This document shows positions 1 through 13,552 of a stretch of DNA of 64,000 nucleotides, piece by piece (the first letter of the stretch is position 1; every line of letters begins with the position of its first letter). Source of the DNA: Penelope pileata (taxonomy: Eukaryota > Chordata > Aves > Galliformes > Cracidae); contig WBMW01005910.1 in the NCBI GenBank assembly GCA_013396635.1, positions 660,620 through 724,619 of the forward strand. Direction: 5' to 3'. A program made the position numbers and the translations under genes. The notes beneath the pieces were generated by a model. That model had not been told where the DNA came from. It saw only the letters and a list, made by a program, of their open reading frames with translations, and searched no databases.

Positions 1-1750
1 CTCTTTAAAGTATTTTGTTGAGTTGTGCATGCCACTGGTTTCTTACCCTTCGTGATACCTCCATTTCTATTTTGGATGTTGCTCATTGAATGAATCTGGT
101 AACAATTAAAATCCATTGCTGCAGGACCTATGGAGGGAGAATTGTCGCATTCCAAATGATTTGTTACTGACTGAGACAAGCCGAGACTTTACCAAGAGAA
201 AAGACACTTTAATGTATTCAACTGAGAGTGCATGATTGTTTAGCAAATAGTTTGGGATTATCTGGAAAATTATAGGAGAGCAAGGAACAGAATCCATATT
301 TCCTTGTTCTTTAGCAGAAATCCATGCTTCATTCTCTGTATTAGCTACTTTCCATAAGCTGCCTTATAAAACAAATAACATGCAATTGAAAATAATGCAG
401 GAACTAGATGTTTGAGGAACATCTCAAAGAGAATGCCATATTTTTTCCTGAAGTACAGCTAGAAATATTAAATTATACAGAGCTCATTAAACTAACTCTT
501 TACAGACCACTTCTGCAAGGTTGAAACCACTTCTCCTGTATCCACCACTGAGAAAGACATGATTATGTGATTTCATACTTACACCAGAGAGCACCAATTT
601 GAGATTTATTTCCAGAGCACTTGAGTGTACTTTTAGAATAGAACAGGATAGTGATATCCCTTCTTTACATCCACTCAGTGTCTTTTCCTCTTCAGAAAAA
701 GAAAAATTACTGATTTGATAGTGAGCTACGAGGCTATTCATTTCTAAAGGCTGAGAAGTGACTATGCAACAATTTTGACTATGAATTCAAGCTTTGTCCT
801 TTTCTGTCACACAGAGGCTTAAGATAGGTTGCAACCTATGCTTAGTTAATGGTTAAGAGAAGATATGCCTCACTACATCTTTAAAGAAAACAGTTACAGA
901 ATAAATATCGAGGATTTACACAAGACAGTCAATCTCCACTTGGCATCGTAAAGTAACTTGAGTTTTCTAAGACCGTCTGCTTTCTTGGTACACTGAGCTG
1001 ACATTTACAGTACCCACTTCCTCAGAGAAGACTGTATTCCTTGCTATACTACACTCATGCGCCCATGTGATCTGATAAACTTTGCTTTTATTTAAAAGCT
1101 AAAGGTCTTTCCCTGATCTTGAGACATCCTGGCCACAGAAAGAACTAGCCTCATCTCTCTCAACATGCTATGCTAATTTAGATTGATGTTTAGGGAATTG
1201 GTCAAATTTAGTGCCGACCTAGTTAGATCAAGTTGAGTTCTGGCAGGAGGGTAAATGCATATGTGTTTTTAATTAATCCCCTGCCTAAATCAAGGGAAAG
1301 GATATTGCATTTTTCAGCAGAATTGCTCCACACAGTGCTGACTGCATATATTTAATGCATCTTACTCATGTAACTGAGAAAACCCATTGGAACTCTTCCA
1401 AGCCTCATGCTGTTTTTGCCTAGCTCTATTTGAACTCCTCTGTACCTGGTATAGGGCTGGGGCACATCTGCTGGCAGAACAGGGTGTCAATACCCAGGAG
1501 CCCCAAAATTAGCCCTGTTCAGAAAGGAACTTTGAATTTACGTAGTACATTTCCTATGGGTACAGCCTCAGTGCTATAAAGCTCAATGTTAAACATCAAG
1601 AACCATCCCATCCCATCTCTTCAAAAACATCAAGCATGTGCTTAATTAACGTCCTTGCTAGGAAATTAAGTATACATTAAAGTATAACATTGAAATATCA
1701 AAAGACAAATTCATTATCTGGTGTTGTCAGAACATGTGAATAACATTAAC

Positions 1751-1784
1751 TCCCTTCCCTTCCCTTCCCTTCCCTTCCCTTCCC
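1751..1784. repeat. (TCCCT)n microsatellite
   Basis: About 6.8 perfect copies of a pyrimidine pentamer. Two further diverged TTCCCAAACA-like units follow directly. Perfect copies suggest it may be length-polymorphic. Confidence 0.95.
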
Positions 1785-2956
1785 AAACATTCCCAAACCT
1801 TCCTCTTATTTCCTTTCAAACAATTTGGTCAGATTTTGATTTCTTCAACTTCCCGATCTGTTTAGGAATCAAATGACTCTTTCAACATGAAGCTTTTCAG
1901 GCCTTTTGATATGGCTAACCACAAGGTCAGTTTTTAATTTATAATTTAAATTATTCCAGATGCTGGCACAAATGAGAATTGCAAAGATATCAGTTTTGAC
2001 GTGGTCTTTAATACAATATGTGGTTACAATTTATGATGAAAAGTCACCTTTCCCAGGATAGCTTGGATTTTGAAGGTCAGAGCAGGTAAAATATTTCTCA
2101 GATAAGACAGTGAGAACTGCTGAGGGCTGACTGGCAGTGTTCTTATGTATGTAAATCTATACCCAGGAAGAGGAAGAAGCACACTCATTAAACAGGTAGG
2201 AGTCCTATTAGTGGTGATTTCCTGAACTCTCACTGTTGCAGACTGGATATACAAAAGAAGGATTAAAGGACAGGCAAACTTGTTAGACTTTGATGATAAA
2301 ATGCACGCTGTAAGAGACAGAATAGTTGTTTTAAATCTCTTCTTGCTGGGCAAAGGACTGCTAGCCAGACTATTGATAACTGTTGAGGTTATCAAAACTC
2401 CATAGACTTTGCTATCATTTTACTCTCGCAAACCTCCAGAAAATAATATTCTCTATATAGAGAATAGTCCTTTCATTTCAATCTGCACTCACTGAGGTCA
2501 GTAAGGCACAAAACTGTACCTGACCAGCTGGCCTGTCTTGCTGGCACTGCCCCTAACCCTCACTCATGCTGGAATGCACCCAGCTGAAGTGTGGTCACAT
2601 TTCTTGGCCAGATTAGCTATCTGCCATTTCAGCTCCTTGAATTGGATTATTATCTAGTAGTGACTAATTCATGCACCAACTCATGAGGGAGACAGGAAGG
2701 AAAAGTTTTGCCATATGTGGAAAGAAGGAGTAGTTTGTGACAGCAACAACCGCAGATTAAACTGATTTCAAACTTGAGTCCCTGAGTATTGGCAGTGGTG
2801 TTTTAGGGCACTGCCATGGACAGGAAATCTTGCATTCAATATTCCCTAACTGCCTGGTCTTCTAGAGTTTTCCTGAAGTCTACATTCTGTCAGAACAGGA
2901 GATGTGCTCAGGTTATAATTCACAAAACTTTGACAACAGCTCTTTGTGGCAACATT

Positions 2957-2980
2957 TCTCTCTCTCTCTCTATCTCTCTC
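2957..2980. repeat. (TC)n microsatellite
   Basis: A run of TC dinucleotides interrupted once by TATC and followed by a T-rich tail to about 2992. Confidence 0.9.
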
Positions 2981-5900
2981 TTTTCTTTTTTCCCAACAAA
3001 AAGATAAATATTTCTTGCTGGATGTGGAGACCACTGACAGTATAAATGTATGGATTAATATCTTACATGCTGATGAGATTAAGTTAGAGGTAATGTACAT
3101 GAAGTGATTTTTCAGTGTACTTTCCTACTTTGTGCTAGACTGTTCCAGAAATATTTTGGGTGAGTGAAGTCTTTGCAAGAGCAGATAAAAATATATAAAA
3201 AAGAAAATATGTGAAAAGAAGATTCACTGTTTTGTGTCACCATGATGAATACAAGTGACTACAACAGGTGAGAAGACTCTTCTCCAACTTTCTGTATCAT
3301 TTCTGAAATCACAAACGCGCCGCAAAGTAGCCCCTTACTCACTGCCACAGTCTGCACATGCAAAGGCAGGAGCTTATTTGTGGAGTGATATACTTCAGGT
3401 CATCCATAGTAAGTCACACCAGAAGTCTGGCTTCTCCAGTGTCCCATCTCCAGCAGCTGTTTTAAGTGTATACCTGGCCACGCACACTTGGCACACTTGA
3501 CACAGGCCAAGCGACACTTCACTCTGCCATCTGCAAGCGTTTCTGCGTGTTTAGCTAACCCTAGTGGATATTCCTTCCAGTGTCTTGTCCAATCTCCCAT
3601 TGTTTATTTTTAGCCTGCTTCTCACTCCTTAAATGGGATGCCTTTTTGCTTTAAAATGAGATAACACTGAATTCTACCAGCCCCTCTCTGATATTCTTGA
3701 TTTTCTTAGAAGTCTATAATTATAATCTCCTAAATTTCTTTCTTTTGCAGGTTGAGGAGTCTTCACATACTCTTTATTTCCTTGCACAAAAATCTTTCCC
3801 CATCTTTGAAGATCCTTGTCCTATTCTGTCTCAGCTCCATTTTATCCTTCCTAGGACTGCAGTACCAAAATTGCACGCATTATTCAAAGGATTTATCCAG
3901 TAGTACTATGATAGCCTCTGTTTCATTCAGTGTTCCTGTTAGCTTCTGGCCTTCCGTTTTTTGACCACTCTTTCATACTGATCTGACATTTTCCTGGCAC
4001 TATCTATCACAACCCTAACACCTCTCTCCTAAGAGGTCATCGTTTACTCAGTGTCCATTATTTTATGTGGAAATTTCAGATGATATTGCCTACTGTGGAG
4101 CATTTTAATTTCATACATTAAATTTCAGTTTCTTGGTCAACCACTCAGATCTTTCTGCAGCTTCTCACATTTAGCACTCCTCCTTACTACCCTCCATGTC
4201 ATCATCCCACATCTCACACCTTTTCCGGGGTTCTTTATGAGCACATTTATGATACAGATCCCTGCAGGATTTCCAATAGGCTAACCTCTCAATTATTTGT
4301 TCTTGCCTGAAGCTTCTCTTATGCCATGGCTGTGTAGTTTCCTTGAACTTCTGACAAGGAATATGTAATAATCAAACACACATACACATGCATACATATA
4401 GCCTGAATAAAAGAAGAATAAAATGTTATTTTTCATTTTATAACTGCAGCAGCATGCTAGCGTTTAATAAGGTCAAGACACAAATCCTTGTGTCAGACTT
4501 CCAGTTCATGACATTCTTCATCTTGCCCAACTGTAATGACATTTCTGTAGTCCAAATATTATTTTCAATCTTCTTTACATGCCATAGTAATAAAAAGAGA
4601 AATAAACAGGACTCCCATCTGAAAATAAAATCTGTCTGTTCTGGTCAGGTGCAATAGAATAAAGCCTCTTTTAATGTAGCATCTCTGCACATGACCAGGT
4701 ATGTTTCTTGGTGTTATGTCAGTAAAGGAAGATATCCCAGCTACTGGCTGGGAACCTTCTGCTTTTACTTGTGCTTATAAGGCTGTTGCTCAGTTGCAGA
4801 GGTGCATGCATAGGATTGGGTCTTACTGCTACACGTCTACAGCACAAAGTAGTGATCTGATAGCAATTTTTCAGAGAGAGAAAAAAAAAGTCTTACATGA
4901 CTGACATGTACCAGAAACCTGAATATTGGCTGGAATGTTTATTTTTGCAGTGAATGACATTTATGGATTTGCACAGAAATGTGATGAGAGTGCTGTATTG
5001 TAGTTCTCCATAGCAAACATCTGGCTTGCAGTAGTTCAGATTTTCTCTGTGCCAGCCAGCAGATCAACAGACTGCTATTCAGAAAGCTTCAGGTGGGGCA
5101 CCCAGAGTGTGAATGTGGTCTGGAAGATCCTGGTCTCACACTACTGACACCCATTGACTGATTTTCCCATGATTTCTAAATGTTTTTAAAACACGTTTAA
5201 ACCCGTTGTGGTGCTCAGATTGAAGAAAAGGTGATCAGCCTTTCCTACCAAGCGATGACAATTTTTGCAAGATGTGTGTGTTGCCATTGTTCTGGTCCTA
5301 CTTCTATTTCCTTATATTTCTGTGAGCTTTCATACACTTTCATCACAGTCTGTGATGCTTACAATAACAACACAGTGCTCAGCTGAGACTCTCAGATTCA
5401 GTGAACACAGATTTTGGACCATTTATACTAGGTAGGTGCCATAAAATTTAGGCAATCTGAGTAGAAGTACCCTTCACAAACTGTGTCATATCCCTCTGTA
5501 AATTTACGCTAGATGTAAAGCAAAATAAAATATTTTCTAGGGCACACAAAGGCTAATACAGAGAGATTAAATACAGCCAGAAAACTAAAACAGCATCTGT
5601 ACTCAGTGGATAATGGAACGTTTCAGTATGGAGCTACAATGCAGCGTAATGCAGTAATGTTAGCTGATTTTTCACAGTTATACATTATTAAAGCTTTTTA
5701 CGTCCTGATCAGCAGCTCCTGCTTGCAACTGAGGATCACCCATGAATAAAATAGTTTTTAATGTCTTGACAGAAGTAGTTTACTTTCAGAGGTTACAAAG
5801 AAAGCCTAGAATTGAAAATACTAAAAATTCCACCACTGCTTTACTCCAGGTCATGCATGACACCACAGCACAGCTATTCCTTCCTCCAAAAATAGCTTTC

Positions 5901-6204
5901 TTGAAAGTGGTGGCATTTCTTTTGGAATGAAAACACACCAACAAGTATTTTAAAGCCTAACCTTTGTTAATTTCTCCTGCTGTGAGTCATGTCTTGCAGC
6001 AGAGCCCAAGGCTCTGGCTGAACAACTACTGCTCAGAAAAGAAGTCAGGTATGTGTTCATTAATTTATACTGCAGTACCACTTCAAGGACTATTTGTAGA
6101 CTTCCTTAGCATTTAAATGTTGTGGAGATTATCTTCTGTGATCAAAAATCACCAAGATGAACTTCCATCACAATTTTTTTAAGGTGAACAGCATACATAC
6201 AACA

Positions 6205-6256
6205 TCTTGTAGGTCCTTTCCAACTTTGTGTTTCTATGATTCTATGATTCTATGAT
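6205..6256 (+). mobile_element. CR1 LINE, 3' tail only
   Basis: The sequence reads TAGGTCCTTTCCAACTTTG followed by three tandem TTCTATGA units. This is the terminal hairpin region and 3' microsatellite of CR1. Only the extreme 3' end is present, a severe 5' truncation typical of target-primed reverse transcription. Position 6204 as the left edge is approximate. Confidence 0.85.
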
Positions 6257-6851
6257 CTCTGTCTCTTATGTGAATATTCCCCTACCTGTTAAGTGGCACC
6301 TCTCCCCCATTTAAGATACTACCCTCTATTTATACAACACTTCAATACTCTACATACTTTACATATCCTTTCTTCATCCATGTTTGGGCCAGTAAATTAA
6401 TGTCAACAGTGCACGAAGCCATGCCCGTATGGTTAGGTGAAGGAAAGATTGCAAGAAAAGTGTGAAAGAGACTGAGGGACACAGTGTGGTTTTTCCAGAA
6501 TGGACTGCAACTGGGACACCAGGTCATCTCAAGAACACTGTCATGCAGAAGTGCAATCAACAGGTGTTATCAAATTTCCATTTTTTAACATACCTACAAA
6601 GGTTAAAAACAAAAGGTTACACCTTGCAGTAAAATACAAAGTCACTAAGTCTCTATTAATCCTAAATAAACTGAGAGGAAGAGTTGGAAAACTGAAAAGC
6701 TGGGTTTCCCTTTCATGAAGGTCAGTACTGTTACTCTGCAGCAATGCATTCAGATATCTTTGCTGCATTTTTTGCTACAGTTGAAGCAACAGGACCCTAA
6801 AGAGTTGTGGAACTGAAGCATCTTTCTCAGTAGATGCCGCTTTGTAGCAAC

Positions 6852-7120
6852 CATAGAGTCACAAAATATCCTGAGCTGGAAGGGACCCACAAGGATCTCT
6901 GAGTCCAGCTCCTGGCTCCACACAGCATCACCCAGAATTTCAACCCTATGTCTGAGAGCATTGTCCAAGAGCTTCTTGAACTCCATCAGCGTGGGGCCAT
7001 GACCACTGCCCTGGGCAGCCCATTCCATGCCCATCACCCTCTGATGAAGAACCTTTTCCTGACCCCCACCTGACCCTCCCCTGACACAGCTCCATGCCGT
7101 TCCCTTGGGTCCTATCACTG
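6852..7120 (-). mobile_element. CR1 LINE fragment (3' end)
   Basis: On the + strand it begins with a diverged CATAGAGTCACAAAATATCC, the reverse complement of the CR1 3' tail, and continues through GGAAGGGACCCACAAGGATC into the 3' part of ORF2. The minus-strand reading carries remnants of the CR1 reverse-transcriptase C-terminus (VLHQRVMGMEWAAQGSG-like), broken by stops. It shares long near-identical runs with the copy at 13010-13552, so both probably belong to one subfamily. Confidence 0.9.
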
Positions 7121-7940
7121 ACTGACATCCTATCAAAAATTTGGTCAGTCAGTCAGAGCCAAGTGGGAAATACTACAAAATTAACATTATTCCCCATACA
7201 GCCCAATATCTGCTTTTCTTGAATACAGAAGCAAGTGTTAGCAAGCCTCACGATAGCTATTGTTTTCATTCAGGATCTCACATAGACTAATTTTTAAAAC
7301 GGTTCTTAAATCTTATAATGAGGAACATTGTACTATCATCAGATTATCAGTATGAATATAGCAGTCTGATTTAAGTCTCGCTGTAGGTCTGAGGAGTGTA
7401 CGAAGGGAGCACTAGTGAGGGGACTGTGCCACACCCTTTAGGGTAGGGGTGTCACTCCACATCCTCAGCAAAAGCTGCATCACATAGCCAGGCTGCAGGA
7501 GAAAAGCTATCCTGCACCAAACAGATCTTCACAAGCTTCACATATGCCTGTCTGTAATGGCATTACTCACCCGCTGTTAGGTAAGCAAAAAGCAAAAGGA
7601 AAGCCTTGCTGCTTCAGAGCCTGAACTCATTTGCTTACACACCCTGGACACAGAGCAATGTGAAGACATGCCACTTGGAAGAAGCTGCTCGCATGGAAAT
7701 GCAAAGATCCCCTGGCAAGTTTTAAAAAGATATCTATAGATAACCCATGATTAAGAATCAGAGGAATATTGCCGCTCTTTGGAGGAGATTATAAGAAAGC
7801 TGAGATAGATGACCACAGAGGTAGCTGTGCAGATTGGAACTCACTTGCCTGGAAAGAGAACTGGAGGAAGAGTGACAGAAATCTAAGAAGCAAGAGTGGC
7901 TGGAAGAGAATGAAAAAGGGAGCGCTTTCCGCTGTTTTTT
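7121..7940. other. Unique spacer between two CR1 copies
   Basis: About 820 bases with no recognisable gene, repeat or RNA. The ORFs are short and unremarkable. Confidence 0.6.
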
Positions 7941-8595
7941 TCATAGAATCATAGAAATTATGGAAGCGAGTTGGAAGGAGCTTTTGAAGGTCATCTGGTC
8001 CAACTCTCTTGCAATGAACAGGGACATCTACAGCTAAATCAGGTTGCTCAGAGCCCAGTCCAGCCTGACCAGGTTTGTCTCCAGAGACAGGCCTTCCACT
8101 GTCTCTTTGGGCAATGTGTGCTTCACCACCCTTATCATAAAAACGTTTTCTTTATATCCAGTCTAAATCTCCCCTCTTTTAGTTAGAAATCATTTCCCCT
8201 TGTCCTGTCACCACAGATTCTGCTAAGGAGTCTTTTCCCCTCTTTCTTATAGCCCCACTTTAGATACTGAAAGGCCACTCCCAGGTCTCCCTGGAGCCTT
8301 CTCTTCTGATGGCTGAACAGCCCCAGCTCTCTCAGCCTGTTCTCACAGGGGAGGTGTTCCAAGCCTTGGATCACTTTTGTGGCCCTCCTCTGGGCACACT
8401 CCAACAGCTCCATGTCGCTCCTGTACAGAGGACTCCACCTCCGGAAGCAGTACCCCAGGTGAGATCTCACCAGCGCAGAGCTGAGGGGCAGGATCACCTC
8501 CCTGGACCTGCTGGCCACGTTGCTTTTGATGCCACCCAGGAGACGGTGGGCTTTGTGGGCTGCGAGGGCACATTGCTGGCTCATTTCTAGCCGGA
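7941..8595 (-). mobile_element. CR1 LINE fragment with ORF2 C-terminal coding remnant
   Basis: The + strand starts TCATAGAATCATAGAAATTA, the inverted CR1 tail. The minus strand then holds a long open frame (8183 to about 8590, near 140 codons) with the order expected of the CR1 ORF2 C-terminus: SQQCALAAHKAHRLLGGI, then DMELLECAQRRATKVIQGLE, RLRELGLFSHQKRRLQGDL and GDRTRGNDF. These follow the reverse-transcriptase core in full-length CR1. The frame ends after GNDF where consensus copies continue, so the end of ORF2 is broken. The RT catalytic core, endonuclease and ORF1 are absent. It is a non-autonomous fossil. Confidence 0.95.
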
Positions 8596-11500
8596 CAATT
8601 GAAGGGATCAAATAAAGCCTGTAGGATCCAGACTCAAAACATCAGAGGGTATATATGAGAGCACAGGTGATTGTCCTTTAATGAGCATCTTCTTCCCGAA
8701 GTGCCTGCTACGGCCCACCAGACAACAGCTCCTCGGTCTGACCCAACATGGCTGCTCTGGAATTATGCGGCTCCCATGGGGATGTAGCTTTGCCTAGGTG
8801 ATCTGATTGTGTTCTTTCCCATCACCAAAATGGTTTCTTACCTTGAGAGTGCTGTGGAGAACCAAGGATGAGAGACAAAGTAACAGCTATAATGTTTTTA
8901 ATATTGAAGCTACTGGACATGGAGTATTTAATTCTTTATTAGGCACTGTGCTTTGGAACTACTGTCATATGCAAAGCTGCAGAGAGAAGTGAGTATTATT
9001 TTATTGAAAATAGGTCATGAAAAGAGAATTTAACCTTTTGAATAATTGGATTCTATCCAGAACAATTATTTTTGCTATCAATGTGGTTTTGAAGTGAAAA
9101 GAACACAGAGCATTCTTGCAAATTGAGTAATTTGCAGTTAAAATGGAACATCTTAATTTGACAATGCAAGCGTTTATTTCTTGAAAGAAGATAAACATAT
9201 TTCTTGGCAATAAATGCTGGTGTACTGGACTAAATGGACTGAAGTGATGAGAATGGATTCCGTGTAACTAACCTGAGACACCACAAAAGATCCTCATTTC
9301 CAAAATACTCTAAGCCTCAAATTATTTGTTTCATTTCTGTATGCCCTAAAATATCGGCTTATTTGCACTTTTATTTCTAGAATAGGCTAATAGACCTCTT
9401 TAAGAAGAAGACACCAGTTTATTTTCTTTGGGAAAGATTAATATCATGCTCACTTCCAGGATGTATGCCAAAAGAATACGCTTCCTTCCCTGACTCCAAA
9501 GCATGAGTTGTACTAACAATCATTTCAAAGGCTGATGAGCTAGAGCAACTAAGCACGAAGACTTTAGCAGTCTGAATGAAAAATCCTCTGCTGTACTTTC
9601 AGTTTAAGAATTTTGGTATCAGTGTACTGACAACGTAGTAAACAAGCATAAAAAGCACAAGCATATCTTGCCTCTCAGAAGTCAGGAAACATCTGAACTT
9701 GAAACATAACAGGGAAGAAGCTCTGAAATGCCTCAGAAAACATTGCTTTTCCATTACACTAGATTTAGATCAGAAAGTGGGAAAGCAGCATAAGGGTTTG
9801 GCTAATACGGTCGTTGCTCACTTTTATTTTCTGGGACATCTGAAGCGTCTTCATGTACTTAAGACCTGATTCTCTCAACAGCACTCAGCCTTAGACAGCG
9901 CTAGCTGAGGAGCTGTTGTATTCAACAAGAAATTATGTAACTGAATTTTGTTTTGATGTTTTAATAAAGATGATCTCATGGAAAATAAGCGTAGATGGGA
10001 CTGTAAGATGTCCTTTGCTGAGAAGCACGTTTGCTACATCCTGCTTGGAAGTGGAATGATGATGTACCCAGATGTTGTAGCAGGGATCGATCATCCTTGG
10101 ACCTCTCAGCTGAGAAACTCCTGGAGTTTGGAAAAGGAGGTTTGCTCTTAGAAATTGGAACAGGGATTTTAAGCATCAGATGTCCAGACTGTAAAATGTC
10201 ATTGTCCAAGTATGCATCTCCCTGAAAATGAAGAAGAGGGATTCTCTCCAAATCTCCAACAGAAGAGTTCATACAACAACATCTCCCAAGGGACAAGAGT
10301 AAGTCAAGTCGCTACTTCTTAGCATAACAACATCATCTGATCCCCGAACTCTTCACCGAATGATGGTAAATTCATGAAAGGGATGGTGAAACAGTGGGAG
10401 AAAAGCAGAATAAAGTAAAACACCCCAAAGCATCCTGAAAAATGCATATATTTCTCAGGATACTTGTTTGTAGCTGAGAAAGATGTGTGCATACAGGGAG
10501 AGACCGCAGTATGCTGATCACAGGATGAAGGATCAGGTCTAGGTAGAAGCTTCAGAAGTATTCCCAGAAATCTTAATGTCCTACCTGTCATTAAATAGGA
10601 TAGGCTGTTATTACAGAGGTTTTGCCAGACCAATCTAAAGGAGATACATAATTACACATGGCATGGCATAGACTGAAACAGGAAATTAAGAAAAAAATGT
10701 AGACTGCAAAAATGCCATCTTTAAACTTGATTTATACTACTGCTTCAGTTGCTAGACTAGCCACAAAATAGCACTAATACTCTTTTCAGGTTCTCAACAG
10801 ACATTTTGTTTGCTTTTTTTTGTTTGATTGATTGATATTTTGTTTTGCTTTTGTATTAAAATTCTTAATTCCTTCTTATCACCAATCATCTTTATTGGTC
10901 CTGACTGTAAAATGCTGGCCCAGAATTTCACTTAAAAAATAAAAAAGCTTCTATACTTCCACTTGTTTTCTGACACAGTTCTGAAACTGTTGGACACTGT
11001 GTCTAGAGAAGACCTCTCCAGATACCACCATAGCCTATTAATGCCTTCTCACTGGATTTGAAGAGGAGGTTTGTGATGCAATTGAATTGTTTTTCTGTGG
11101 GACTGGCTTTTCTAGTGAGAGATATCTTCTAAAGAAAGATACTTGAGATCAGATGCTGGTATCTAGCAATAAGATACCTTGTAAAACTGAAGGTTTGGTG
11201 TTTTCATGGATCCCAGTTTAGGCATGCAGAAATGAAAGGGGGAAAACCTCCTCCCTCATCCTTGACGTATGAATGTACTGATAGCCAAAGTAACGTATCT
11301 TTAAAGATACACATTTCTTTTCAGATTATAGATACATATTTACGTAAGTTATACATGCTTGTTAGGTCTGCATTTAAAATATAATTTATACAAGTGTACG
11401 CATCAATTAAATCCATCAGCTAGAAATCTGAAATAATTAGGAAAATTGAGTTTTTAACTTTTATTCTTTGAAGATTGAGGTAAAGTTATCACTTCATTCC

Positions 11501-13009
11501 CTTTCCTTTTCTCCATACATTTCTCCTTCCTTCTCTATCAAAACATATTCAGGGAATGGCAGTGCTGGACAGACATGACTTAGTCTATGCAAATGTTGAA
11601 TTTATCAGGAACATTCAACAAAATACACACTGAATCATGTCTGGGTAGTCTTGCACCCAAAGATGTTGCGAGCACTGTTCTGTTGGTAACAAATATGGCT
11701 GCTCTGCAAAATTGCTGTTCCAGAAAAAGCCCCTGTGCACTTCGGCAAGTATTATTTCATGTGGTGATACTGGTGCAAATTCTTCTAACTTGCCAGGTAC
11801 AGCCATTAGCTTCGGATTTTTTGCTGGCACAGGTTTGTTGACACAAGTATATGAACAAAGCAGTGCTGGTGTGGATTTGTTGTAGCATGGACCTGGCAAT
11901 GCTTCAGGGCTTTGATCCCCAGCTGACCTCATGCTGCTTTCATTAAAAGCCACACCAAACTTTCAAGGCAGCTTGTTTGAATCCTGCCCTTGGTAGACTG
12001 CTGAGTCCCTGCTGTAGCTCTTGATTCCCACTCTTGCTTCAGTTCCACCTGAACCACAACTGGAAGATGGAATCTTATCATAAGCTCTGTGTTGGCTGCC
12101 CTGAGTGACAACAGAACATCTGCACAAAGGGAGGCTGAATTGGAAGGCCAACCAACACTTGACACTGTACTGCAGGTGCCCTATTGTGTTATTGTCCAAG
12201 TTAGATGGATTTAAACTAGCAAAGACATACTTGCTGCAACAGAGCCTCATCCTTAGACTGCAAGCCTTCTGGAGCACTTTGTTCAGTGTGTGGGCTGTGC
12301 CCAGCACACTACAAATTTTAATCCAAGGGTGGCCTGTTCCTGGGATCCACATAATGCAGGCTTTTCCTTAAATAGGTAGTGGATGGTATTTGGTATGTAT
12401 ACAAGGACAGCAAAGCTTATACTTATTCTTCCCTCCCTTCTCCATTGGTTGTCTTCTTCTTTTTTTTTTTTTNCATCTTCCTGAAACAGTAAAGAAGGTC
12501 AGGGTTCAGGCTGGGCTCTTTGATAATGAAGTCGATACTTTCATGATGTATCTGCAGTCTCTGCTGGATTTTCAGGGATATTGCTTCATTTTTACTGGCT
12601 TGCAAGACTCAGTCTTCACTTGAGCCACCAGTGGCACAAGGGATTAATGGCTCTGCCACTGAAACAAAACAACCTCTGTACAGTGCCTACAGGAAATTCA
12701 ATTGGTGTCTGGCTGGCTGCTTCCCTTTCTTCTTGGGCACACTTGTGAGGCACTATAACTGGCTTAGCCAGGGAGATAAGTGACAATTGCGGATGGAAGG
12801 ACGAAAAACAGGAGGAGGAAATCTCTTTTTATTTGTGTATTGAGAGGTCATTGTCAGCCAAGAAGCACTTAAAAGAGATCTTCTGCTCTTATTTGGCAAG
12901 TACAAGGACGCATGGAAAGATCTAGTCATGAAAGAAGTAGCCAGCTACGAGGCTGCATGTGTCCAGGGCTGTCTGCAAAGTTTCATGACAATTGGCTGTG
13001 CTGGGAGGA
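8596..13009. other. Intergenic DNA, no gene recognised
   Basis: Open frames of about 105-130 codons occur on the minus strand (9976-10296, 11615-11953, 11963-12352), but none has recognisable motifs or a splice context I would defend. One ambiguous base (n) lies at 12473 at the end of a T run. The phrase GGTCTGACCCAACATGGCTG near 8737 resembles the 3' end of old CR1/L3-type LINEs but is too short to call. Confidence 0.6.
12461..12473. repeat. Poly(T) run ending in an ambiguous base
   Basis: At least twelve T residues followed by n at 12473. The uncertainty is most simply a homopolymer base-calling problem, so run length here is unreliable. Confidence 0.85.
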
Positions 13010-13552
13010 TCATAGAATCATAGAATATCCTGAGTTGGAACGGACCCACACGGATCATCAAGCCTCACTCCCGGCTCCACAGAAGACCACCCAAAAATCA
13101 GAGCATATGACTGATTTGCCCAGATGCTTCCTGAGCTCTGGCAGCATGGGGCCTTGCCCACTGCCTTGGGCAGCCTGTTCCATGCCCACCACCCTCTGGT
13201 GAAGAACCTTTTCCTGACCCCCACCTGACCCTCCCCTGACACAGCTCCATGCCGTTCCCTCGGGCCCTGTCGCTGTCCCCAGAGAGCAGAGCTCAGCGCT
13301 GCCCCTCCGCTCCCTGTGAGGAGCTGTAGGCCGCCATGAGGCCTCCCCTCAGCCTTCTCTGCTCTGGGCTGAGCAAACCGAGGGGTCTCAGCTGCTCCTC
13401 ATATGTCTTCTCCCCCAGAGCCTTCCTCATCTTTGTAGTCCACCTCTGGATGTTTTCTAATAGTTTTATGTCCTTGTATTGTGGCACTCAAACCTGCACC
13501 CAGTGCTGGAGGTGAGGCCGTAAAGCGCAGAGCAGAGGGGAAAATCCCTCTG
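13010..13552 (-). mobile_element. CR1 LINE fragment with broken ORF2 remnant
   Basis: The + strand begins with the inverted CR1 tail (CATAGAATCATAGAATATCC) and runs through the 3' UTR into ORF2. Minus-strand frames include LENIQRWTTKMRKALG followed by YEEQLRPLGLLSPEQRRLRG, which corresponds to the CR1 segment after the RT core (consensus type AQRRATKMI...RLRELGLFSLEKRRLRGDL). The coding parts lie in different frames, so indels have broken it. It resembles the copy at 6852-7120 and is older-looking than the one at 62223. Confidence 0.95.

Larger units (their letters stand above)
1..6204. other. Intergenic DNA, no gene recognised
   Basis: No ORF here has protein-like composition or recognisable motifs. 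The longest, a minus-strand frame of 123 codons at 2024-2395, has no family resemblance. Contents seen are two pyrimidine microsatellites (1751-1784 and 2957-2980), a short CA/TA-rich stretch near 4376-4400 and a pyrimidine tract followed by TTTGCAG near 3740. That last resembles a splice acceptor but has no coding frame I recognise behind it. Confidence 0.6.

Noticed and set aside
8700..8770. GGTCTGACCCAACATGGCTG as a CR1/L3 relic
   Set aside because: Only about 20 bases resemble the old LINE end and there is no supporting body sequence.
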